Part shown: positions 24,001 to 36,000 of the stretch, in pieces
Layout of the letters: each line of letters opens with the position of its first letter
Position numbering within the stretch: the stretch's first letter is position 1
Source of the DNA: Oreocharis arfaki
Lineage: Eukaryota; Chordata; Aves; Passeriformes; Paramythiidae
Length of the DNA: 64,000 bases
Assembly (NCBI GenBank): GCA_013398015.1
Contig: VZRR01007847.1
Coordinates: forward strand, 184,963 to 248,962
Reading direction: 5' to 3'
Position numbers and translations under genes: made by a program
The notes under the pieces: model-generated
What the model was told of the DNA's origin: nothing
Database searches by the model: none
What the model saw: the letters and a program-made list of their open reading frames with translations, nothing else

Positions 24001-27000
24001 GCTCCTCTGCTGAGCTGCAGACGCTGCCCAGGCTCAGGTGATCCGGCTGTCCCCCAAACAGGATCTTGTTCTTCTTTCATTCGCATTCAGAGTGCTCCAG
24101 CAGCCTTTTTTCCAATGGCAGGACTGTTAATAACAAAAAGCCCAGCGGTGTGCAGCTGTGTAAATCAGAAAGGAGAAATGCTCCGTTGGAAAAGGCATTT
24201 CAGGAGGAACAAACCCGTCGCTCCTGACGGAGCCGCACAGGCAGGGGAGCCTGGAGCTGCGCAGCTTCCCCCACACCTCCTGCACTGGGGAGCCTGGCGG
24301 AGCAGTCACCCCCCTGTGCCCCACCGGGGCCACCAGGCTTGTCCAGGTGCCAGGCAGGAGATGCTGACATTGTCCTTCCCGGGATACTGGGAGGTAGAAG
24401 AGGACTTTGCAGTGCTGTGCTGGGGAGGAGGGGAGATGCACACCTGAAGCTCGATTCTGAACTGGCTCAGAAGCATTGGCCACTCTCAAATGCTGGTCCC
24501 AGCCAGAGAGGGAAGCCCCTGGGAGATGCAGGGCATCCCCGAACCTGGCAAGCTGCACTTAATGCATAAAGATCCCAGGAGACACCTTGTGCCACCTCCC
24601 TGCCCCCAGGAAATATATGAGCTCCAGACTCAGTGCCCAAACATGAGGAGGAAGAATGGAGAAGCAACAGCCCCAGCAGAAAGGAGGCTTTGTCAGGTGA
24701 GAATGACCACTGGAACCTGCAAAATGACCACCTGCACCACTGCAGTGCAGCTGGGGATGTGTGGTCCTGCCCCCAGCCGCAGGTTGGGAACTTTCTCAGC
24801 ATTGCCGAGCAAAACTGACTCGTTCCCTCTGTGACTGTTGAGACAAAACCTGTTCCTGTCCTCCCAGCAGCTCTCACAGACCTTGCAGGGTACAAAAATC
24901 CCTGGAACCAGCAGCAGAGGCCTGGAGGATTTTGTTCTTCTGTCCCAAGGTTGCACAGCTCCTCTCTGAGGGGTTCTGTCAGCATTTGCCCCTCTCTTGC
25001 CACACTCACAGTGGCAAAAAGCTAAAGAAGGCAAAGCAGAGGGTTTGTATCCCAAAGAGGCTGTTTCAAACAGAAATTGAAGCCCAGGATGGAAAAGCTC
25101 CAAAACAAACCAATTAACTACCTAGTGAATAATTCATAAGACAAACAGTATTTCTTTTCTGCCCGAAATAAATGCAAATGGTTTACGATCTCCTCAAGCC
25201 TGTTTGTTACCTGAAAATCTCCCCCAGCTCCTTCCTGGCAGGTGAGTCTGGGCTGGGGTTGCAGGTCAGCAGCAGATAAGGATGTCTGGACTATGCTGGC
25301 TGGTTTGGTCAGGGTGTTCAGACCTCAGAGCCGAGGGCTGCTCCGTGACCTGACCCCTTTTTTAACCCATCATTTTAACTACACTTGGAAATCCAAGATG
25401 GTCTTTCTGCACAAAACCCTAAACCATCACTGACCATCTGTGTTTCCACAGTAACTCAGCGAGCACCTCCTACAGATTCAGGCTGGGAGCTGCCCCAGCA
25501 CCAGCATCCCATGACAGCAGCAGTGCCAGGCATCAGAGTGAAACAGCCCGGGGGGACACCCCCTCCTACACTGCAGCTCATGGAGCTCTGACAGGCGCCC
25601 GAGAGTGATCTGGATTTGACAGGTCCCCAGAGAGTCAGGACACTACTTTGAGCCCTCTAATGGTTTGCAACTCACAGCAGAAAGAGATTGATTTGCAACC
25701 TAGGGCTTTAGCCATTCAGTGCTATAGAATAATTGCAGAGAGCAGATTAGCACTGTGAGGTAATGATCTCTTTGCCTGCTTTTCTTAGCCTGCCTCATCC
25801 ATCGCTGTCCTGTGTAGGATTAGCATATGCCTCATTTTGGAGCAGATATTCTGGCTTTAAAACCCAGCCCTCTGGATAATGGCTAAATGAAGACAGATAA
25901 CAGCAGCCTCTGCCCTGGCACGGTGCTGTTGAGCCTGCTGAGATCCACAAACGGGGTTCTTGCTCCGCTCCAGGCAGGCAGAGGGGCTTGTGGTGGCCAG
26001 AGGCAGGTGCCTGGAATTTCTCATGGAGATAAAGCCATCGTGCATGCGGATGTGCTCGCGGGAAGTGCGTGAGCTGGCTAACTCCAGCAAGCTGGCTCTT
26101 GTCCAGCATTTGGGGGGCTGGATAGCAGGGTCACAGGAGAAAGTCTACTCCTGCAGCAGGAAAGGGTTGCTGGTGGCACAGGGCAGATTTTTGCTGTGGG
26201 GAATGGCTGTGGGGAGCAGCACTGCGGGAGCTCGGGATGAGCTGCACGGGAATTGCCACCTAATTTAGAGCAGATGGATGCCAGCATCACCTAAGCCTCC
26301 AGAGCATCTGTCCCTCCTATGGCCAGTCTCTGCCGGGGGGAACAGTGCTCTCTTCCACACCAGGGAGAGGACAGCAGCACCCCAAGAGCTCAGTGCCATG
26401 AAGCGAGGTGACAGTGGGGACAGCCATGCTCAGAGCACTCACAGTGAGCCACGAGCAGTAACAGGGTCATGACCAGCCTGTTATTAATGCATTAATATGG
26501 TGATTTTATACACACAGGTCCGAGGGGCGTGGGCAGCAGGAGGAACCAGCAGGGTTACTCATGGTGCAGGCAATATCCTTTGCTTATTGCTGCTCTGTAA
26601 GGAGTAAATCGATGGATTCCTGCAGAGCCCAGACAGCTGGAGGGGCTGGGCAAGGAGGGCTTCCACTTGCCCAGGCTGCAGCAGGAGACGGTGAGGGCTT
26701 TGGAGGCTTGGGACAGGCACTGCAGGACACCAAGGCTTTAACTGCACAGCAGCTGACCTTGGTGGGATGCAGAAGGGGGAATGTTAAAAATGTTACAGTT
26801 GACCAAACAGCCACTGAATGATGAATGCAAAAAATGGGCTTCATCAATGAGGCTGTTGGAGGGGAGAGCTGAAGCAGAGGGGATGAGGATTAACTTGGCT
26901 CTGGCAGAGGCTACTGCAGGTTAGCAGAGCTACTGGACCAGGCACAACAGCAGCAGGAAAACAGACTCGGAGGAATTAATGAGCCTGGTGGGAGAAAGTG

Positions 27001-30000
27001 CTGAAATCCACCATGGCAGGAGGCAGCAGGAGAATCCTAAACAAATCCACCATGATTACATCTGTGAGACTTCGACTGAAGCAGTGCAAGAAAGGGACTG
27101 CAGGGAGGGCTGAGGCTTAGAGACCTTGCAGGAGATGAGGAAACACAGAGACAGCTGGCAAAGCAGCTCAGCTCCATCAGTCTTGGGGGAACAAGGGATG
27201 AATGCAGGGGCAGCAAAGCTGACCCACAGCCAAAGGCTCAGAGAGCTTGTGCAGATACACCCGTGTGCTGTGCAGCAGCACCTCCCCACCCCACGGAGTC
27301 CTGCCTCCACCGTGCCAGACAGACTCTGCCAAGTACTGCTCCTGACTGATTTACCCCAAACTCAATCCTAACTTGGTCCTGTTGAATTCAAAGTGGGAAG
27401 AGAGGAGGCTTGGCTTTTTATCTGTGAGATCTCTGCCTCCCAGCTATCCTTCCCAGTGGGGCAGGGAGGCAGTGACACTGAGGATGCCCTGCCAGGAACA
27501 CATCCCAGCTTGTTAAAAACCTGAGCAAAGGCCAGTGCAAGATCTCCTTAGCATCTTGTGGCTGCCGGACCAGGCACCAAAGAAGTAAATAAAGCTCTTA
27601 CTGTACTGCTGGCAGTTTTCCTGGGGGGTTTGGGACCCATGAGGGGTGAGGATGGGTAGCAGGGCCTGACCATGGGATTGACTATCAGAACCAGCACTAC
27701 ACCACACAGCAACCAGCAGGAGATGGGGGACGATAACACACAGGGCTCAGGAGGGCGTGTATGCCAAGGAGTGCTCTGGGGGCTGAAGGGGAGGGTAACA
27801 AGGGCAGCTGGCAGGATACCCAGGGGGTGGCTACTGGGCCAGGGACAAACAGTGATCTGTTCTCACACTGAGCCTGATACCCCCTTCCCATCATTTCCAC
27901 TTTATTCAATAATCCTGCCTGGCTCGACAAGTTCCACAAGTGCTACTAATGCATGAAACCTCCCAGTCCCCTCCAATAGCTGCACCCAGCTCAGGCATGG
28001 CCGAGAACTGCTCCTTGCCAGCCCTGAGCAGAGCTGAGGTGCTGTCCTGCCTCCAAAGGGTCCTGCTACCTGCCTGGCCTGTGTCACCCCCATGTGCCCT
28101 GAGGACCCTGCTTGAACCATTAGTTACGTGTTGGGGTCATGGCCAGAGTGCCACCATGCCTGCCCTGTGGCGCTGGGTCATGGCCAGAGTGCCACCATGC
28201 CTGCCCTGTGACCCTCGGCAGCAATTCCTGCCTGTGTGGCACAAGGAGTCAGACCAGCAGGGGAGATGCTGCAGACCTCGGTGTGAAAGGGGCTTTGGAG
28301 CCTCTAGGAATCCCCAAGCAGATTCTCCAACACACACTCATGACATGAGTCCCCTCAAAGACTGGCCCCAAACCCCCAACCTCATCTCCGCCCGTCTCCC
28401 CGGTGTCTGCCCCCACAGCACCCACGCCTACCTTGGCATCCAGGATGCTCGTCTCCACGCGGGCCACCCCCTGGTTCTCCCTGAACAGCTGGATCTTGCT
28501 GACCTTGCTGAACTCCGACAGCACCGTGGTGAGGTTGGTCTTCAGGTCGATGACGTGGCTGATGCCATGCCGGGGTCCCACCAGCAGGGTGGTGGCTGGC
28601 TGCTTCTCATCCTGGTGGCAGTGAGACAGACAGACGGGGGTGAACAAACACACCCCAGGGCTGCACAGGCTCCACCTGGCTCTTTCCATGGAGCCCAGCC
28701 TCAATGCTGGCAGCTTGGTCAGGTCCAGGATGGCTTTTGCAGAGCAGCAGGTAAGGCTGGTGCCATCAACCCACCTTCCTGAGCCCCTCTGCAGAGCTGG
28801 GAGTGCTGTGCAGGATGCCAAGGTGATTTAAGAGTAAAGCTCTGAACTGACTGTCCACATGAAATATTCAGGCTCACCAGTGTCACTGCACTAAAGTAAG
28901 AGTGTGTTACAAACCTGTCTGATCTGACATTGCCTCTGAGAGAAGGAAGCAAAGGAGGGAGTGAATGTATTTCGGAAAAGAAGAAAGACAAAAGCCTTGG
29001 CCGGAAATTGTGATGTTTCTTGCTCTGGTCTAAAAGGATGCTTCAAGTCAGGCGTGGAGGAGAAGAGGAGCTGGGCAGACCATTGCAGAAGATAATAAGG
29101 GAATATTTTTCAGCACTTCAGCACAGTTCAACTCACAGGCAGGCTCAGAGGCACTGCTTTGGTGTCAGAGATAAAAACTGCTGCCCATTCAGACAGTGTC
29201 AGGAGCAGGAGTGTCTGACTGCTCTGCCATGGCTCCGACCACAAACCACGAGGCTGTGCCTGCACTGATTTCCTGCAGGCAGCCCTCTGAGCTGTGAGGT
29301 GAGGGGGCAGAGCAGCCCGAAGGCTGCCAGAGATGGAACCCAGCAGGCAAAGCATGGGAAGCCAGGGAAGTGCTGAGATCATGGCTGGGGGCAAAGGGAA
29401 GGATGGCAGAGAGGTGACACCTACATGGGGACCCCTGGGTGGGAGGTGGAGCGAGAGGGATGAAGGAGTGAGCCAGGCAGCGGGGAGCCTTTGCGGGTCC
29501 TGTTTGGGCTGGTGTGCAGAACGTGAGGTGGCTTAGGTGAGCAGTGGAGATGAAGGATCACTGTGGCAGTGAACAGGCTGGAGCACCTGTGACAGAGGCA
29601 GCAAGCCCAGCCAGGGCTGTGTGGGCAAGCAGGGGACACGGTGGCCTTTGCCACTCCTCTGGGATGGATGGCATGATGTCCCAGGGCACGACGGAGTTAC
29701 AAACACATGCCTGAAACTACTCCAATTTCACTGAGCAGGTCATCTCATTGCCTACCAGACTGGCAAGAACAGAGCAGTTCCTGACCCTGCAGAGCTGAAG
29801 GTCCACCCTACTGACAGCAGAGGCCCCAAAGGCTTTTCTGGGTGGGCTTGGAGCTCAGCAGGGCAGAGCAAGAGACTGAGGGAAGTTTTTCTGTGGGAGC
29901 CACGCATCCCGTGGCTCCCCCCAGCACACACTCAGGAACAGGCACCTCCCAGCCCAGCCTGAATTACCATACCAGTCCCACCGTGTTGAAGAGAACCCCA

Positions 30001-33000
30001 GCAAAGGTCGGCAGCTCATTCAGGATCTTCAGGTACTGCAGCTTTGCCTGGGCCGTGGAGACCTGAGAAAACACGCCACAGAGGTGATCACCCTGAGCAC
30101 AGGGGGAGGAGATGCAAGAGGCTGGGGCAAACATGGGGGCTCTCAAGTAGGGGTGCACAGTAAGTGGTCAGACAGCTCCGGGCATGGGCTGTGGTGGCAG
30201 CAAGTCTGAGCCGTGGGTGACGGGGGTCTCCACTCCCCTGCCATCCTGGGCAGCTGTTGGGAGGTAACTCAGAGCACAGGCACAGCCAGGAAGGAGCCCC
30301 AGTGCTTGATGTATAACCCCCCTGAGATGTATAACCCACCCTCCCTCCCTCCCTGGGGAGCTGCGAAGGCTGCAGGGACCAAGGCAGTGGCTCAGCAGCT
30401 GCCTCCAGAGCTTCCCAAGCCCAGAAGCAGAGATAACAATGAACTGATGTGTGCCACTTCAGCCAAGCTTCAGCTGATCTCAGCCCTGATCCTCGCTGCA
30501 CTCCCTGCAATCCAGATCAGCTCTCGAAAGTGGATTTGGGAGAGAGAGTGTGTACCTGGCTGTCTGGGATTGATCTCCCATCCTAGGGGATTTAATAACA
30601 AGAGTCCCCGAGCAGCTGGGGACAACAGGCTGGGGTGGAGGGCAGGCTGCCACCCCACCAGCCCTGAACAGGGACTGTGTGGGCTGGGCTCACCTTGGTG
30701 CCGCCAGGCTGGTGCTGGTGAGCTTTGAGCTGCTGCGAGAGGGATTTTCGGAGGCTCTTCTCTTTGATGAGCTGCAGGAGTGAGGGGGGCAGGAAGGGCT
30801 CCAGGCCCCACTCCTTCCTGTGGGGAGGGAAGCCTGCATGAGCTGCCAGGTTGGACACACTGCCAGCGGGCAGAGAGGGATAGAAAACTGTCCCAGAGCA
30901 TCCTCCTGCCGTCAGAGGGAGCTGGAGCCACACCAGCACTTCCTTGGTGCCACAGCTGGAGCAGCAGCAGCCCCCAGACCGGGTCCCCAAAGGGATGGAA
31001 CACCAGGCTGGTGTCACAGCTCCAAGCATTAGGCTGGGGAACAGCAATGCCAGGCTCTGCAGCAGACCCCAGCTCCCACCCACCCTCATGTAAGCTTAGG
31101 GGATGCAGGGCAAATTCCCAAACCTCTTTTGGGGTCCTCCCGGGGTGACCCTTCCCTGTGCCAACTGGGCAAGGCCAGCCTGCACAGATGGGCTGGGTAT
31201 GGGTTTAGGTCCCCCAGGAGCCCCTGGAGGGCTGAGTCAGGGCTGGTGACAGGCTGAGCTTACACAGCCATAGAACCTTCTCCTTGCCTTGGATGCAGGC
31301 GGGAAATCAGCCGGAGTTCCCACGGAAATGATCCTGGGCTCACAGCAATGTCCCCAGCCCTGGCTGCTGCGTGCTGGTGGATGTCAGTGTGAGGGGCTCT
31401 CACAGAACCCCAGGGGCTGTGTGTCACTGCTGCCAAGCCCCTGAGCCACCGCCCAGCCTAGGGGGGGCTCTCAGGGCATCTCATGCTCCGCACCCCAAAA
31501 TGTTGCCTGGAGCACCCCGGGGCACAGGGAAGGGACACAAAGGAGGGCTGTGCAGAAGCATGGGGACAGGGAGGAGGACTCACTCCACGTTCTTGAGGGA
31601 GACCTTCTGGCTGGGGCGGGTAGCTGAGACAGTGATGTAGATGTGGAGGGCAGCCAGCCCCAGCAGCATCTCTGGCTTGGGGTCCGTGCCGAAGCGCTCT
31701 CTGATCACATCGTTGCGGCTCTGGGGGGCGGAGAAGAGGCATCCTCAGATAGCCACAGGGACAGGGCACTGCCACCCGAGGGGTGCCTCCACAGGGCCCA
31801 GCCTTGGCAGACGTGTGGGCCACGAGCACCACCAGCTCCCAGTCCCCTACCTGGATGTAGAGGTACTCGAAAGCTGCAGGATCCCGGTGCAGCAGCTCCA
31901 CTGGGTCCTTGGGGAAGAAGCTCACACGGAAGAGGCATCTCATGCCATCGTAGTGTGTTCTTTGCACAACCTGTGGCAGGAGCAGAGGGGAGCAGTGAGC
32001 CCAGAAACCACATATATTTGGCTGGAGGGCAGGACAGCCCCTCTCCTGTCCTCTGGGGTGATACTGGATTTCTCTCCTCCGTGCACCACCTTTCATCCCA
32101 GGAACATCCCAGCCTTCCTTGGCGTGACAGCTTTGCCTGGTGTTGTAGGGTTTATGCCACTCAGGCTAACGTTTGCTCCATGATCCCCATTTTATCCCAG
32201 GCTCTGTGCAGTGCCAGCTTCCTGGATCTTGCAGCCAAGGATGCTCACAAGTGCTGTCTGCAGCTGCAGCACAGAGCAGCTCCATGGTGCTGTCAGTGTG
32301 GCGTGGGTAAAACCCCAATTGTCTCCCTCTTTGGCCGCCCTTTTCACCCCTGAGCCTGCAGCACCATGCCAGAGGCAAGGAGAGGCTGTGCCACCCCATA
32401 GCACAACCCCAGCTGAGCCCCACACTGCAGGAAGCAGAGGCTCTCTGTGTCCCAGCCCCTCACCACGGTCATCCCAATACCCTCCCACACCCCACAACTT
32501 ACGTGGGCCAGCGGCTGCTTGTCCTGGAGCAGCAGGAAGCGGTGGCTCTGCTCTGGGCTGGAATACTCCAGGACCAGGGCAAAGTGCTCGATATGTCTCA
32601 GCGACAGGCGGTCCTGCAACGTCACCATCACGTCCTGCAAACGCCACGGACATGCTTGGGTGCGAGGCACTGGCTACTTCCCGAGGGGAAACTGGGACCC
32701 CACGGAGAGCCCACCCCTCCCTGGACACCGGGGCTGGGCCAGGATGAGACCCGGCAGTGCTGACAGGGGCCACGGTATGGTACCCAGGGACCTTGCAGCA
32801 GGAAGTGACCAGCAGCCAGGCCCCCAGCACCTCGGGTAACACCGTGGTGGTGCTGAGAGGGGCTGCAGGGAGCTGGCCCTGGCAGGGGGGCTCGCAGGAG
32901 TATCCACCCTGGCTGGAGAGCAGGCTCAGAGCAAGGAGAGAAGTCAGGAGAGGGAGAGAGCCAGCAAACCCCCCATCCGTGCCAGCTGCAAAGCGTGCTG

Positions 33001-36000
33001 CCTGGGGAGGCAGACAGACCATCCATCATGCCAGAGCGGCTCGCAGCCAGCTCAGTGCTGCTGCGGTGTTCATGCACGGGAAGCAGGAGAGGAAAAATGG
33101 ATTGGGCAGGTGGGAGGAGAGGAGCGCCACGGTGCCGCGGGGGGAGCGCAGGGGCTCACCTTCACAGTGGTTCGGCCATCGAACGTGAAGGATTTGATCT
33201 GCCCGTTCTCCAGGAAAACCTTCAGCACGTTGGGAATGAGGAGGAGAGCTTCTTTCTTCAACATGTCCTGGCATGTGGGGCCAGCAAAGGGGGAGGCGAG
33301 GAGGGTGGAGGGCATGGAGAGACGGAGGGAGGGTGGGCAGAGAGAAGGAGTGTCAGTGACAGAGGGCTTGTGGCATCCTCTGGGCTTTTGTGCTAAGAGG
33401 CACATTTCCCCCGAAAACCCAGCATTCTGTTGAGCCATCAAGAAGTGCAGAGCTGAGGCAATTCAGAGCTGCCTGACAGATTCACCTCCTCGGCTCCCAG
33501 CAGCTGCAGTGGGAACAGAGCATCCTGCTCTGTCCAGCACATCTCAGTGCCCATGCCTGGCAGCCTGTCCCGCTCCCCAGCTAGTGTCCCAGAGGGGAGT
33601 TATGGCTGGGGTGGCTCAGAGCTGATACCCCTTTTCCGGACCCTTACCCCAAGCCTATCCCCCCTCAGCCCTGCACATCCCCTCTGCGGGAAGCTGGGGG
33701 AAGGCTGATTTTATTTAGTGAGAAGCATTTCAATCAGATAATTACCTAATTGATTTTGCTTAAAAATAGAACGTGCTAGAAGCGCTTTACAGGGTTTTTT
33801 TCTCGGTTTTGTTTTGTTGTTAATAAAACCTTTCTGCAATTAAGAGATAAAAGCACTGGGCTGGAACTCTTCAGCTTCCACAGCCATGCAGCAGTGCCCT
33901 GGTCACCCTGCCCCACATACAGGCACTCCAAAGCCTTTGGCATCAGGCTGGAAGCCACAGACCTTCCTTAAGGCAGGCACTGGCATGGCCTGGATGCCTC
34001 CCTTGGGTACCGAGGAGGACTCAGTTGAGAGCAGGTTTCTAAGGCCAGTTTTTGAGGCTCTATCAGAGGGACAGGGGAGGATCACAGAAAGTCCCCCTAG
34101 CAGTGACCCAACACACTGACTGTGCCCAAGTCTGGGGCTCCCCAGGCCAGACAGCTGCTCTCTCACCTGCAGAGCCCAAATCAGGGAAGAGGAGCCCTGT
34201 GGCCCCCAACCACCTCCCGCCCCATGGCCCTGGGGACACCTCAGAGGGGTGCAGCACGGAGGAAGGCAGGGCTGGACTTACTGGGTCTGTCTCGCCGACT
34301 GTCACCTGCTCTGAAAATCGGACTTTGGCTGGGTTGGACCTTAGCTTCGCCTTCTTGGCTGCGCTGATGAAAGCAGATTTGGGAGACTGGAAAGAGAGCA
34401 CTGGGTAAATCACCTGCCTGTCCTTGGAGCCAGGGTGTGGAGAAAGCCAGAAATGGGGCCCAGACTGGAGCCAGGACAATGATGGGGAGTGGGCAGCAAA
34501 CCATGGAATGGGGAGGGTGGAAAGCAAGTCCCCTTGGCTGTGGTTACACAGCGCTGCAGGCAGGGCCAGAACGATGGATGAGCAGCAGCCCCTGAAGTCA
34601 CACCAGCAGCAGCAGTGTGGCAGGGAGGCTGCGCCCCAGCAAGCACCTGTGCCTGGCACCCCTTGTGCAGGCTGAGCTGCAGCAGATGTCAGCCAGGTCT
34701 TGCTTGGAGGCACTGGCACCGGTTGGATGGGAGAGATGAACCCCTTGGATGTGGGTTTGCAGCCACGGGGAGATGGCAGGACCCCGGGCATCCCTGCAGG
34801 GTGTTCTGGTGGCAGTGCCTGCACACACTCCAGCATAGAGACAGTCGTGCCACAGAGCTGTGTGTGTCTGATGGTGCCAGCAGCAGCTGAGCCGCCTGTC
34901 CTGGCTGGCAGCTGTCCCGGGCCAGGAGGAAAAAAGCTTTTTTGGAGCGTGGCACATGGCTCTGTTCCTGATGGAGCAGTGCTGGGTGGGGGCATCTCCT
35001 TCCCGGAGAGGAGGGGAGCACAGAGGAGCTCTCTCACTTCTCTCCTTCCCCAACATCAAAGGACTTGGTGAAGCACAAATGGTGCCTTGGGTGTGACCGT
35101 TCACTCTGCCCCAGTGCCACGGGCACCGAGCCCCAGTGCACCAGCAGCACCTCCAGCCCTCCTGCAGCCTGGCCCTCCCAGCTCCCCAGGGACTCCCGAG
35201 CCTGCAGCAGCGCCTCCCTGCCACCTCTGGTGTGATGGGTTACTCCATCAGGCACATGTCATGTCCTCAGCAAACCCTATGGCTTTGGGGATATTTCTCC
35301 TCCTTCCCTCCCTCCTGGTGACAAGGACAGGGAGATGGCTGCACACCCACTGACCCCAAGGGGCTGTGGCAGCTCTCAGAGCTGACAGTTTGGAAGAGCC
35401 TTGGGGTGGTGAGACACAGGTCACTAATCAGCTGAGCTGCCTGAGTGGTCTCCCGGGGTCTCCAGGGACCCCTTCTCGGTCTCTAAAAGGGCTTTTCACC
35501 CCTGTCCTGGCGACCCTGGAGATGGCCCTGGCCCTGCCAGTCTCACCTGGTGGGTGTGCAGGACCGTGAGGATGATGAAGTCCTTGGCCTTCCTGTGACA
35601 GAAAGGAGAGGTGAAGATGGATGGGACCTTATGGTGATGGACCTCAACACGTGCAGCTGGCTACTGAGAGCACATCCCACCCTTCCCAGCCCAGTGGTGG
35701 CCGGGACCTTTGTGGGCTCCTTGGGGTGCTCGATAACATGGCTGTGAATACTTTCCCACTTCTTGGCCAGCTGGAACGGCTATGGCACTTGCTCCAAGGC
35801 GCTCCCCCTGCTCAGGCTGAGAATCCCCCACCCCAGCAGTGACCACTGGTGACACGGGTGTGCACTGACACCCCAAGGCTTTGGTACAGGCACAGCAGCC
35901 TGGCATGAGCCCCTCCCCAGAGGCGATGAGGGACAAGTGTTGTCCTCACCTGACAAGCTCGATGAATCTCTCTCTGGGGGCTTCACTCACATCCTCATCG

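Noticed and set aside
30335..30358. CCCT-rich repeat as a possible quadruplex or regulatory element
   Set aside because: Too short and too common in bird introns to support a function.
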